Shown one piece after another: positions 31,199 through 39,287 of a stretch of DNA of 39,379 nucleotides. The stretch's first letter is position 1; each line of letters starts with the position of its first letter. The position numbers were made by a program, and so were the translations under genes. Location of the stretch: IMG/VR virus record IMGVR_UViG_3300017989_000215, positions 1-39,379 of that record; one strand, given 5' to 3'. The notes beneath the pieces were generated by a model, which ran no database searches, was not told the origin of the DNA, and was given only the letters and a program-made list of their open reading frames with translations. The stretch is from a virus.

Positions 31199-33757
31199 CT
31201 ATCTAAAAACGTCTGGCAACCCCGAGGACGATCCGTACATTGCCTGGTTGTATAACTCGTCAACATCTTCTTGTGTAGCCTCATCTCGCGACGAAGGAAC
31301 GCTAATTGCAAGCAAACGTGCACAATCTGAAAAATGAGAACTGCTATCATGAAAAGGCTTATCCGCATAAACTTTCCTCTCATTATCATACTCCCTCCTG
31401 TAAGACTCAAGAGCCTTAATTAACTTGTCACAGTTACGCTCATCGATCCAAACCCTAGGAAGCAAAGCACGAACGGCTTCTATGCCGTCTGATATAGGCA
31501 ACTTGGGCGCAACATGGAAATTAATTCCAAGCTGTCTGGCTCTGTCTATTCTCTTTACAGCTCCTCCAGCCCATTCTCTAACCTGTATGTCATGCGGCGC
31601 CCAGTGTTTACCGTATGCATAGTCCTTGCTGTGAATAATTTTAGCATAATGATCTAACCCGAGATCAATATTAGTATACGAATCTATAATCGATACCGAC
31701 TGTCCCTTAATCTGGAACCAGATTATACAAGTTGCATCAGATACCCCCAAATCCCAAGCTGTATGCACCTTAAAAGCAGGATCATAAGGAACGTTGGTTA
31801 TCTGACCTTTAAGCCTAAGATTATTCATTATCTTAGAGTAATATGACCCCTCCACACCCATATCAAAACTACAATAATACTCTTGTTGCACTAAGTCCTC
31901 AGACATCACACCTTCATCTATTTCTCGCTGAATAACTTCTTTTGATATGTGTTTAGTATCATCGCAGGTCAACCTATAAGCAAACCAATACTTAGGATTC
32001 TGTTTAGCTATTTTCCATAAATCATAAAAACTATTGTGCCCAAATGGCGTATTGTGGCTTATGAATCCATTACTAAAAAAAGAATGCGTTTCAGGAATAA
32101 CAAAATCAAAGACTTCTGACTCTGAATTAGTTATTGATACAATCCTTGAATAAAACAACTTCTCTTTAAGCAGTGATTTTAAATATTCATTACCTGGATG
32201 CTTTAAATAAATAGATTCTAAAGTACGCCTTCTAATTTTTGAAGGATTCGTAACGTTAAACTTAAATATATCTGCATTTACCGGGTATACATTGCCCGAC
32301 CCTGATCGTATCTTTTCTGAAATATACCTAGCAACCTTTTGCTTTCTTTTTAGCCTAAACCCTATTTCAGAAAAGAATTTGTAAGCAAAGTAACCCTCAA
32401 TTTCTAAAATAAATATAACGCTTGAAGCTTTTACCTTTTTAGTTGGCGGATTAGTTCTCTTGCTAACCAAAGAAACTATTCCAAAATTAAGAAGCACCAC
32501 CTGAAGATCAAGAACAAACCCCTCACAAGCTGAGGCGAACGTTATATGACCCCTCTTACGTTTTTTATGGTTGGTATTACTATTACCATCACCATCAAAT
32601 AATCCTTGTAGAAACGCAGCCAATTGCTCTTTCGTACATTCAAATAATTTTTCCGGAAAGGTTTTATTCTTAGCGCCGCGTTTAAAACCAAGGTATTCAA
32701 GAAAATTTACTAGGTTGGTAGCCGATAACACATGATGAATACCATCTTTTTGAGTCCTAAAACCAAACTTATTTATAAAACTTACAATCTCGTGGTCTTT
32801 CTTTTTTGTAATAGTTACCTTACTAGAGTCGAAACTTCCATCAGCATGAATTAAGCCTAAAAGATAAAAATAATCTTTATTAAGGTCTAAATCAGATACA
32901 TTAGTTCGTATTCTATAGTCATCATTATTAACGAAATCACTTATATCTAACCCAGATCCAAAAACGTTCTGACCGTACTGAATCGGTAACAAGTCGCCAA
33001 GCTTAAGGTCTCTTGACTTAATCCACTCTGACCCATTCCATAATGGATGGACCTTAGTACACTCAATCTCAAATCCAGAAGCTAACTTTATCTTTAAAGT
33101 CTCTTGCTTTCCTCCATAGTAAAAATCGGTAGCATTGTTAAATCCATTAAGACCAAAAATAGGTGAATTAAACTTGGTGTACTCTTTTCTTGAATCGGAT
33201 AACTTACTAATCCTTTTAAGACCTTTTTCTGAAATTACTAATGTATTTGGCGCAACACATGATATAAATAAACACCACCCTCCGTTTGCTGCCAAGATAG
33301 GTGATATAAACTTGTACGCATTTGGATCCGCCCTTGAGTATTCAGAAAATATAACTGCGTATGGATTAGTTCCAACAAGCCTGTTGTAAGAATCAGAACC
33401 AGCAAGCTGCAATATAGATCCATTAAAAAAAGTTATCTTCATCTCAGAAGAGTTAAGGCTAACTATAAGCTCTTCAGGTATAAAATCTAAAAGCCTCTTT
33501 CCATCTATGGTTATACAATCCCATATTACACGTCGAGCCTGAGAAAATGTGGGAAGAAGGTAGTAGATTATACAGCGCTTACGAAGAGCCTGACGAACAG
33601 CAATGTTAAAAGCAGCAATATCCTTCCCGGCGCGGCGCGGCATCACTGCAATAATCTTCTTCATCCCTTTATTCTCTATAGCATCTACAATGGGTAACTG
33701 ATAGGAACGCGGCTTAAACCTATCAAGCTTTACTATTTTCTTCTCTTTTTCTGCCAA
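31199..33757 (-). CDS. Terminase large subunit carrying an in-frame intein
   Basis: 852 residues. Extein ATPase: Walker A MPRRAGKD (39-46), Walker B-like AVIFSEY (134-140), coupling motif FIS/TPFG, interrupted by an intein at residue 167. C-terminal RNase H-like nuclease: HTAWDLGVSDATCIIWF and later SDCARLLAIS. Removing the intein leaves about 449 residues, a normal size for this family, which cuts concatemers and drives packaging. The start is TTG 33757: GAGGAG sits six bases ahead within the end of the previous gene, and no ATG occurs before residue 32 beyond the Walker A-proximal region. Confidence 0.88.
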   Translation of the reverse strand: MAEKEKKIVKLDRFKPRSYQLPIVDAIENKGMKKIIAVMPRRAGKDIAAFNIAVRQALRKRCIIYYLLPTFSQARRVIWDCITIDGKRLLDFIPEELIVSLNSSEMKITFFNGSILQLAGSDSYNRLVGTNPYAVIFSEYSRADPNAYKFISPILAANGGWCLFISCVAPNTLVISEKGLKRISKLSDSRKEYTKFNSPIFGLNGFNNATDFYYGGKQETLKIKLASGFEIECTKVHPLWNGSEWIKSRDLKLGDLLPIQYGQNVFGSGLDISDFVNNDDYRIRTNVSDLDLNKDYFYLLGLIHADGSFDSSKVTITKKKDHEIVSFINKFGFRTQKDGIHHVLSATNLVNFLEYLGFKRGAKNKTFPEKLFECTKEQLAAFLQGLFDGDGNSNTNHKKRKRGHITFASACEGFVLDLQVVLLNFGIVSLVSKRTNPPTKKVKASSVIFILEIEGYFAYKFFSEIGFRLKRKQKVARYISEKIRSGSGNVYPVNADIFKFNVTNPSKIRRRTLESIYLKHPGNEYLKSLLKEKLFYSRIVSITNSESEVFDFVIPETHSFFSNGFISHNTPFGHNSFYDLWKIAKQNPKYWFAYRLTCDDTKHISKEVIQREIDEGVMSEDLVQQEYYCSFDMGVEGSYYSKIMNNLRLKGQITNVPYDPAFKVHTAWDLGVSDATCIIWFQIKGQSVSIIDSYTNIDLGLDHYAKIIHSKDYAYGKHWAPHDIQVREWAGGAVKRIDRARQLGINFHVAPKLPISDGIEAVRALLPRVWIDERNCDKLIKALESYRREYDNERKVYADKPFHDSSSHFSDCARLLAISVPSSRDEATQEDVDELYNQAMYGSSSGLPDVFR
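32051..33259 (-). mobile_element. Intein with LAGLIDADG homing endonuclease in terminase
   Basis: Residues 167-569 of the terminase (403 aa). Block A CVAPNTLVISEKGLKRISKL begins with Cys167; block B IECTKVHPLW holds the T-x-x-H motif; two LAGLIDADG motifs, LLGLIHADGS (about 299-308) and FLQGLFDGDGN (about 382-392), keep the acidic catalytic residues; block F/G VFDFVIPETHSFF ... ISHN ends with His-Asn568-569 and the next residue is Thr570. All splicing and nuclease signatures look intact, so this is a complete, potentially mobile intein. It sits exactly in the ATPase coupling motif. Confidence 0.93.
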
Positions 33758-33759
33758 AG

Positions 33760-34338
33760 CTACTCCTCTTTATCCTTTTTTAGTCCAAAGTTATCCATAA
33801 CAACAGTAAGATCACCGCTAAATTTATTATCATTTTGTTTTTTAAGCTCTGCTTGCAACTTAAGAAGCTCTTTCCATTCAGGGTCATAAATGGGCATAGC
33901 TGACTTAATCATAGTGACTTCGTACTTTCTCTTTATGGCACCTATTTCTCTTCTTGTACCGATAGTATCGAGCGCATTACGATACGCTATCTTAAGCTTA
34001 TCGCTACGTTTAAGCCATCTATGAAAATCAGAAGCGTGAATACCCACAAGGTTGTAAAACTGGGTTATCTTTAAAGCTTCTTGCTCTTCGTCCTGTGACC
34101 AGTGAATTAGCTTGACGGCTAGACGTTCAATATCAAAAAGTGAGATTGGTTTTTGTCTGAGTGTTGAGGGCTCGAAGAAGTAGTCAAACTGCCCTTTAGT
34201 TGTTGTTTTTGTTGAGTCGTTTTTGGTAGGGTTTATTTTGGAAGGCTTTTTAGTCCTAGAAGTACGCTTTTTCGGCGAGGACTTTGTTACTTTTTTTACG
34301 TTCTTTGTATTCTTGGATTTCTTTATCTCTGTCAACAT
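33760..34338 (-). CDS. Terminase small subunit candidate
   Basis: 192 residues directly before the large subunit gene (two bases apart). The first 50 are Lys/Thr/Ser-rich and disordered (KSSPKKRTSRTKKPSK). The core holds a helix-turn-helix (ITQFYNLVGIHASDFHRWLK) and helical REIGAIKRKYEV, EWKELLKLQAELKKQND, typical for DNA-recognition and oligomerisation parts of small terminases, which pick the phage DNA. GAGAGG precedes the ATG. The first 83 bases overlap the end of the RusA gene. Assignment rests on position, HTH and length. Confidence 0.7.
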   Translation of the reverse strand: MLTEIKKSKNTKNVKKVTKSSPKKRTSRTKKPSKINPTKNDSTKTTTKGQFDYFFEPSTLRQKPISLFDIERLAVKLIHWSQDEEQEALKITQFYNLVGIHASDFHRWLKRSDKLKIAYRNALDTIGTRREIGAIKRKYEVTMIKSAMPIYDPEWKELLKLQAELKKQNDNKFSGDLTVVMDNFGLKKDKEE

Positions 34339-34723
34339 GATATACCTCTCTTTCTATGATTTTAACTTCAGTTCTGGAGTTTATACTATAGTATTTATCA
34401 GCAGATATTGAATAAATAATATTATCATTAAAATAGACTATGCCGGAAAGTATATCAGAAACATACCTCAAAAGAGCATGTATGTTGGGATTAGAAACAT
34501 TCTGTTTACCGATGAGCGGCTCCAGGGTAAGTTGTCTTTTTGGCCTAAAAAAAAAGGTTACATAAAGAGCAAGTGGGCTAGTTAGCTTATCGTGAGGAAA
34601 CTGCCGTTCTGTTTCTATTTTAGCGTTACATCTGCGTTGTTTACTTGACGACCAGAACCTATTTTCACCATCCATTATCAGAGATCCTGGCTCACCTGGT
34701 ATTATGATCTTATAACTACTCAC
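34256..34723 (-). CDS. RusA-like Holliday junction resolvase, catalytic site altered
   Basis: 155 residues from a GTG start with an excellent AAAGGAG site. The RusA fold is visible: an IIPGEPGSL strand, SPLALYVTFFFRPKR, then NPNIHALLRYVSDILSGIVY and FNDNIIYSISADKYYS, ending EVKIIEREV. Active RusA enzymes carry Asp at two positions in a P-D-x-D-N motif and one in a D-D motif; here the first motif reads PNIHAL, so both acids are replaced, while the third (FND) is kept. It may therefore bind junctions without cutting, or be a diverged relative. It heads the packaging operon; its C-terminus overlaps the small terminase gene by 83 bases. Confidence 0.65.
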   Translation of the reverse strand: MSSYKIIIPGEPGSLIMDGENRFWSSSKQRRCNAKIETERQFPHDKLTSPLALYVTFFFRPKRQLTLEPLIGKQNVSNPNIHALLRYVSDILSGIVYFNDNIIYSISADKYYSINSRTEVKIIEREVYHVDRDKEIQEYKERKKSNKVLAEKAYF

Positions 34724-34773
34724 GTTTCTCCTTTAAGAAAAAGATGTTATAAATATAATACTTATTACTGGCC

Positions 34774-34801
34774 GGCGTGGGATTGTGTTACAGCCCGCGC
34801 C
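34774..34801. repeat. Hairpin-forming inverted repeat after the DnaA-like gene
   Basis: GGCGTGGG (34774-34781) and CCCGCGCC (34794-34801), one G-U pair in the + sense and one A-C mismatch in the - sense. It follows the gene ending at 34810 but has no T-run, so it is not a clean terminator. Confidence 0.4.
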
Positions 34802-34809
34802 ACTACTAA

Positions 34810-36558
34810 TTAAAGCAGTTTGGAATTTAAAATCCTGAGCATGTATGAAACATCTTTGTAGTTGTTATTTAGGCTTGCAACGTCATGTATAATTTTTACT
34901 GAATTTTTAAGATCTATGCAATCACCATTAAAAGTAAATACATTACTTCTTACTTCATCAAAATCCATATACTCTGATAAACCTCCCACAGCAATGCCTT
35001 TAAATCTATTGGTTAGCTTCTGAAGTTTAGTTAAGTTTAAAGAGTCTTCTTGTCTTAATCTGGATGATCTTGCTTTACAGTAAGAGCTTACTCTGCCCAT
35101 ATGGTGAATAGCTTTATTTTTTTTATCTGTGTGAGACTCAATATTAAGAAAGTTGTATTTATCTAGCTTTGGGTAGCTAAGTGGATCGTTTTTAGAAATA
35201 CCCTCAAAGCTAATAATTTCGTTATATATTCTAAAGTCAGGACCTACGCCGCCATTATTATATAGGGCATTACAGGTAGTTAGAAACGCATAAATATTAA
35301 AGAATGAGTCATGCTTTTTTCTGAGGTCATTAAATATCAATTCTTTCATTTCATCAGCATAAGCCGCAAGTCTGGCTTCACCATGAGGAGTTAAGTTAAG
35401 TTCTTTAACGATTTTAGATACTATTTTTGTTCTATACCTTGAAAGACAGTAAAGTGGAAGTTCTGACTTCTCTATAACAGCTTGTTCCTTGTCTAGCATA
35501 GCCAAGGGTTTATATTCTAAATTATTATACCCGTCTACAGTATCTAACACTGACTGGATATCTTCACAAAACCAGTAAGAAAAACTACGGCTATCCCTTA
35601 CATCTTCTGCCGGGTATTCAAAGGTATCAGAAGATGGAACATCTATGCTTATATTCATTTTTTGACCGAAAACTGAATCAAGATATTCTCTTACGGCTGG
35701 AAGGTTGCGGGCAAAACCGTCCTTAGCGGACTGCTTAACCTTTGGATTCTCGTTTAGTTTTATATATACCGTATTACCGTGACATGCAACAAAATCAGCT
35801 TCAGTAAAGACTCTGTACTCTATAGGAGAAAGTGAGGCTGTAATATCATTTACAAAAGTACCCCAAAGGATAATATTTGAACTTGTATTATCTGAGCCAA
35901 CAATCTCCTTGCCGTTAAGCTTATCTACATAATCTTTTGATGTTAAAGAGTTTTTCTTTGTATATCTGTAACCTTCTGACACAAACATAAAGCGATTACA
36001 TCCATCAAACACCTCCTGCAGAAAGCTTGACCAAAAAAAACGGTAATGAAGAACAAAATGGTGGCCATAATACCCAGTATCTACTGGAGCAAGAGATATA
36101 TAAACAGTCTTTTCAGAAATATTACATGAAAGGTACGTAGCTCTTTTAATAATATCTATCGCCATCTGATCGTAGCCGTCTTCTATTTTTAGTAAAAAGA
36201 CATCCCATAAAGACTTTGCTCGTTGTTTAAAATTCATGGGCTTAGCGCTTCCAACGTAAAGCTTATATTCATCTTCTGAGATACTGTGTAAAGACCTGTT
36301 TTTATTGGTTACAAACAGAAACCCATCTATCCCTGGAAAGTTGCTTGATAGTTGCTCTTGCCATAAAGCATTAGAAAAAACAACAGAGTCCTGAAGACGC
36401 TCATGCTCTGGAGACAAGAAAAGCATTATCTTGCGTCTTTGTGCATGTGTGCCACCAAAAGTAGCCTTAAAAAAGATTTGGTAGATATCGTCTCTGGTTG
36501 TTTGTTTAGCGTCAGTTAAAAACTGCTCCCATCTTTTATTTTCAGTAATATTAGACAT
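34810..36558 (-). CDS. Replication-module protein with three DnaA-domain-I-like repeats
   Basis: 582 residues. Three segments about 110 residues apart follow the pattern of the DnaA N-terminal domain: (1) RWEQFLTDAKQTTRDDIYQI with KIMLFLSP, from residue 9; (2) LWDVFLLKIEDGYDQMAIDI with TVYISLAP, from 117; (3) LWGTFVNDITASLSPIEYRV, NTVYIKLN, AVREYLDSVFGQKMNISIDV, from 231. The third is the best match. In DnaA this domain loads helicase and self-associates. No AAA+ or DnaA box-binding domain follows; residues 320-582 are unknown. It lies directly after the Rep-like gene, separated by a terminator, and shares a 12-base element with the origin repeats, so a role in initiation is likely. Confidence 0.55.
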   Translation of the reverse strand: MSNITENKRWEQFLTDAKQTTRDDIYQIFFKATFGGTHAQRRKIMLFLSPEHERLQDSVVFSNALWQEQLSSNFPGIDGFLFVTNKNRSLHSISEDEYKLYVGSAKPMNFKQRAKSLWDVFLLKIEDGYDQMAIDIIKRATYLSCNISEKTVYISLAPVDTGYYGHHFVLHYRFFWSSFLQEVFDGCNRFMFVSEGYRYTKKNSLTSKDYVDKLNGKEIVGSDNTSSNIILWGTFVNDITASLSPIEYRVFTEADFVACHGNTVYIKLNENPKVKQSAKDGFARNLPAVREYLDSVFGQKMNISIDVPSSDTFEYPAEDVRDSRSFSYWFCEDIQSVLDTVDGYNNLEYKPLAMLDKEQAVIEKSELPLYCLSRYRTKIVSKIVKELNLTPHGEARLAAYADEMKELIFNDLRKKHDSFFNIYAFLTTCNALYNNGGVGPDFRIYNEIISFEGISKNDPLSYPKLDKYNFLNIESHTDKKNKAIHHMGRVSSYCKARSSRLRQEDSLNLTKLQKLTNRFKGIAVGGLSEYMDFDEVRSNVFTFNGDCIDLKNSVKIIHDVASLNNNYKDVSYMLRILNSKLL

Positions 36559-36596
36559 CGAATGTTCCTAGTGATATTTTCTAGAGGACCTTATTT

Positions 36597-36642
36597 AAAA
36601 AAGCGAAGCTAGTTTATTTTTTTTCCCTGCTTCGCTTTTTTT
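36597..36642. terminator. Bidirectional rho-independent terminator
   Basis: Arms AAAAAAGCGAAGC (36597-36609) and GCTTCGCTTTTTT (36629-36641): a GC core with A/T flanks usable on both strands. It overlaps the stop of the Rep-like gene at 36641 and separates it from the DnaA-like gene. Confidence 0.88.
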
Positions 36643-38053
36643 ATTTTAACAGCTTTTCGCAAATAGCCAAAATGTCTAGAGTAACAACATGAAGTCCTTC
36701 TGCGAATATAGTCCTGAGTGCAAGCACGGCCATAAGCTTTGCTCTATAAAAACTTGTTCTAGCATCTTCCCACGGATCATCTATACCCTTTGATATCATA
36801 TACCTTATCAATACAGTCCTAAGAGTCAGGTACATCGACGCATGACCAGCTATTAATGCAGTTCCAACTCGGTATATCTCACTTGCTACCTCATCTTTCA
36901 GGCGCGCCATCTTAAGCTGATGGGTCCAAAGATGAAGATGTGGCTTTGTCTTTTCAAGTACAATTCCAAATTCAGTTTGTAGCTCCCTATCTAAACGTTC
37001 AGTGTCAGCTTTTACATGTTCTAGTGTAACAGGACTGTAAGTAAGAATCTTAGCGCATACGTCATCCATAGACCTAATTTCATTTACTTGCTTATACCCT
37101 TTACGGGCTGGTCTATTGTTAAACTGCTTATTAACTTCCCTTTTGTGGTTTCTTGCGATCCCGTTAGCTTCCAAAAAAGAAGTAATTTTTGAATCGTGTT
37201 GGCTATTGCCTATAGTTAAACCAAAGTGGGTTATACCATACATACTCTTTAGACAGTTAACCAAAAAGTGATCAACCTTTAGGTTATTAATGTGCGATAT
37301 TCTGTCGCAGATTACAGTAAATTGCTCAAAGTAGTCATCAAATAAGCTCATGTCAGTTTCTTCGTAAACCTTTAGGGCCTCTAAGAGAACTTCGTTAGAG
37401 TAACCCATAAGTTTTATAATGCCATGTTGAGTTAGACAGAATACTCCTAGGCATTTTGTGAGGCCCCTGAAGTTAATTAGAGCCTTTATGTCCAATTTTG
37501 TCCCATTTTTTACCGAATCAATAAATTCATAGGAATTTTCTACTTTATTGTTCTCTTCTCCGAACATATTTAACCCTAATTGACTCAATATCTGTATAGA
37601 AAGTTTTTTCATATTTAAGTAATTTAAATATTTATAGTTAGGTGTGAAGTTAGTTGTTAATAACTTGTAGATCGATGGAAAGAGCCTTACAAGCCACTTG
37701 ATATTCTTAGCCGCAAATAGTTTTTCAGGGACCATGTAGATACAAGTCTTCCTGTGGCGATAAATTTTCTTAAGCAACCCTAAAGAGACAAGATCTTTTA
37801 TACACTTGTTAGTCCACTCTCTAGTTATGCCAACATTATCAGCTATGTGGGCCTGACTAGAGAATATTCCATTTTGACGTGGAAGCATGCAAAAAATGTA
37901 ATCTAATATGCCGCGCTTGGCATCTGAAAGACCAAAAAGAAGGTGCTTTAAATTTATAGCCGGTATAGAAAACCCAGGCTCACGAAGAAAGTTGTAGTTT
38001 ATCTTATTGTTTCTGTCTAAAACTCTTGATTTATCAATGCATTCTGCTAACAT
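36641..38053 (-). CDS. Replication initiator-like protein, winged helix
   Basis: 470 residues. The N-terminus has a winged-helix domain (about 44-110): DAKRGILDYIFCMLP, SSQAHIADNVGITREWTNKC, IKDLVSLGLLKKIYRHRKTC with a beta wing. The rest is mostly helical and basic (for example HKREVNKQFNNRPARKGYKQ about 300) and matches no family I can name. Directly upstream of its ATG lie tandem 61-bp repeats with iterons, so a plasmid-type Rep acting on them and repressing its own gene is the simplest view. GAGGAT precedes the ATG. Could instead be a transcription regulator. Confidence 0.6.
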   Translation of the reverse strand: MLAECIDKSRVLDRNNKINYNFLREPGFSIPAINLKHLLFGLSDAKRGILDYIFCMLPRQNGIFSSQAHIADNVGITREWTNKCIKDLVSLGLLKKIYRHRKTCIYMVPEKLFAAKNIKWLVRLFPSIYKLLTTNFTPNYKYLNYLNMKKLSIQILSQLGLNMFGEENNKVENSYEFIDSVKNGTKLDIKALINFRGLTKCLGVFCLTQHGIIKLMGYSNEVLLEALKVYEETDMSLFDDYFEQFTVICDRISHINNLKVDHFLVNCLKSMYGITHFGLTIGNSQHDSKITSFLEANGIARNHKREVNKQFNNRPARKGYKQVNEIRSMDDVCAKILTYSPVTLEHVKADTERLDRELQTEFGIVLEKTKPHLHLWTHQLKMARLKDEVASEIYRVGTALIAGHASMYLTLRTVLIRYMISKGIDDPWEDARTSFYRAKLMAVLALRTIFAEGLHVVTLDILAICEKLLK

Positions 38054-38081
38054 TAGATCCTCTTTATAACATAAAATCCTC

Positions 38082-38204
38082 TTTAAAGGGATTTTGAAAT
38101 TCTACTTCGGGGTTTTGAAATTCTCTTTATAAGGTCCTCTTTTTTAAAGGGATTTTGAAATTCTACTTCGGGGTTTTGAAATTCTCTTTATAAGGTCCTC
38201 TTTT
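38082..38204. repeat. 61-bp tandem repeat with iterons, candidate replication origin
   Basis: Two almost identical 61-bp units (starting at 38082 and 38143), each with two copies of TTTTGAAATTCT exactly 21 bp apart (38092, 38113, 38153, 38174), two helical turns, as for iterons bound by Rep dimers or monomers in line. Units also hold ATAAGGTCCTCT (38129, 38190), whose reverse complement recurs at 36583. An AT-rich stretch (38205-38280) follows, suited to strand opening. A weak leftward promoter (TTAAAT 38250-38245, 17 bases, TATAAA 38227-38222) lies beside it, so Rep binding could autoregulate. Confidence 0.7.
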
Positions 38205-38272
38205 ATTGATGGTTAAATTTTTTTATAACGGATTGAAAGATTTAATTTAAGTCAATATGCAAGAAATTGCAA

Positions 38273-38317
38273 AATAAAAATAGCTCGTAGCGCTAGGCCA
38301 TGCGAGCTATTTTTATT
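38273..38317. terminator. Bidirectional rho-independent terminator
   Basis: Arms AATAAAAATAGCTCG (38273-38287) and CGAGCTATTTTTATT (38303-38317), perfect over 15 bases with T-rich ends on both strands. Ends the small regulator operon before the origin region. Confidence 0.88.
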
Positions 38318-38677
38318 CTATTGACGTTACAAAAACTTCTGCAAACGTTTCTTCTGACTTCCTGTGTATTCTTTTAACAATAAATAATTTATCTCCAAAT
38401 CTATGCGGGAACAGATCTATTTTGTCGTATATTTTATCTATAAGTCCTGGGTAGACTATTTCAAGTTTATAAACCAACACATCTATACTAGATGCATTTA
38501 TTTTAATATTTTTACATAAACTAAAAGTATCTAGATTAAGATCTTTTAAAAATTCCTCACGAGCAAGACCATCATTTTTATAGGCATAAAATCAGAAGGG
38601 GTGACATCAGATTGCTTCCTAAACTCCCAAATATATTTTAACAACCGTTTGTTACGTTCTTTAGTCTTTTTGTCCAT
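38313..38677 (-). pseudogene. Small gene split by a -1 frameshift
   Basis: ATG 38677 opens MDKKTKERNKRLLKYIWEF and continues to MPIK, then a run of five As lies where the good reading moves to the -1 frame: NDGLAREEFLKDLNLDTF ... VTSIE, ending at 38313. The joined product is about 121 residues, helical and charged, with no family recognised. The zero frame stops after 44 residues, and the second frame has no start of its own. The start overlaps the upstream gene by 17 bases. It may be a broken gene, a sequencing indel, or programmed slippage on the A-run. Confidence 0.55.
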
Positions 38678-38867
38678 CGTAACTTTCCTTGTAAAACTTT
38701 ATATATTCATCCAGATCTTCTTTGAGAAAATAAATATACCTATCGCCGTGCCATCTGCTTCCTGAGTATTTAATTTTTGATTCACCCTCAATGCGCCTCA
38801 TAAAACTTGTTGACACACCTAAATATTTAGCAGCCTCTATTCTATTAAATCTTTCATATATAAACAT
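38661..38867 (-). CDS. Excisionase/MerR-like helix-turn-helix protein
   Basis: 68 residues: FNRIEAAKYLGVSTSFMRRI forms the HTH, followed by a wing (WHGDRYIYFLKEDLDEYIKF), the winged-helix type found in phage excisionases and small regulators that read one DNA site per subunit. It overlaps the next gene by 17 bases. Together with the 79-residue protein upstream, it forms a small regulator operon leading away from the divergent promoter region. Likely regulator or replication/excision cofactor. Confidence 0.7.
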   Translation of the reverse strand: MFIYERFNRIEAAKYLGVSTSFMRRIEGESKIKYSGSRWHGDRYIYFLKEDLDEYIKFYKESYDGQKD

Positions 38868-38949
38868 TTTCCTTCCTATTCTATTCTTGTAATTTATTAT
38901 TTTTAAACAGCTAACTTTATATGCTCTATGGCCTCTTTCTTGTTCATTT

Positions 38950-39189
38950 TTATTCTATACCCTTCTTAAACTTCTCTAGCGACCACTTAAAATAAAACCT
39001 ATATCCATTCTCAAATACAAGATCAGGCTTTAATTTCCCAATAGTATCCCAGCGAACAAGAGTCTGCTTACTTATCTCTAGATACCTGGCCGCACCTCCA
39101 GATGTAAGCGTATTATCCTGAATAAACTCCATCTTCTCATCGTCAGTCATCAATCTAAGCTTATCTAAAATATCTTCACTAAAATTCAT
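38950..39189 (-). CDS. Helix-turn-helix regulator (MerR/excisionase-like)
   Basis: 79 residues. After a helical lead (DILDKLRLMTDDEKMEFIQD), the HTH reads TLTSGGAARYLEISKQTLVR, followed by GYRFYFKWSLEKFKKGI as wing and helix. AAGGA precedes the ATG. It faces the + strand gene at 39288 across a region with a palindromic operator; control of that promoter, and possibly of its own, is likely. Function in lysogeny control or replication is inferred. The 82-base gap after it (38868-38949) holds no convincing gene. Confidence 0.7.
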   Translation of the reverse strand: MNFSEDILDKLRLMTDDEKMEFIQDNTLTSGGAARYLEISKQTLVRWDTIGKLKPDLVFENGYRFYFKWSLEKFKKGIE

Positions 39190-39212
39190 ATTAATTCCTT
39201 TATTTATAATTG

Positions 39213-39252
39213 TTGACTATAATATTAAGCGTGATATTATATATCATATCAC
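39213..39252 (+). promoter_or_regulatory. Promoter with palindromic operator in the divergent gap
   Basis: TTGACT (39213-39218), 16 bases, TATTAT (39235-39240). A dyad GTGATAT (39231-39237)/ATATCAC (39246-39252) covers the -10, a typical repressor site. It should drive the gene at 39288, and the HTH protein on the other side is the natural candidate to bind it. Confidence 0.65.
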
Positions 39253-39287
39253 ATAAACAAATTAAGATCTAGCCCTCAAGGATAAAA

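Noticed and set aside
38904-38948. 14-codon ORF after the 79-residue HTH gene
   Set aside because: Too short, no coding signal beyond the ATG and inside an intergenic gap; not supported.
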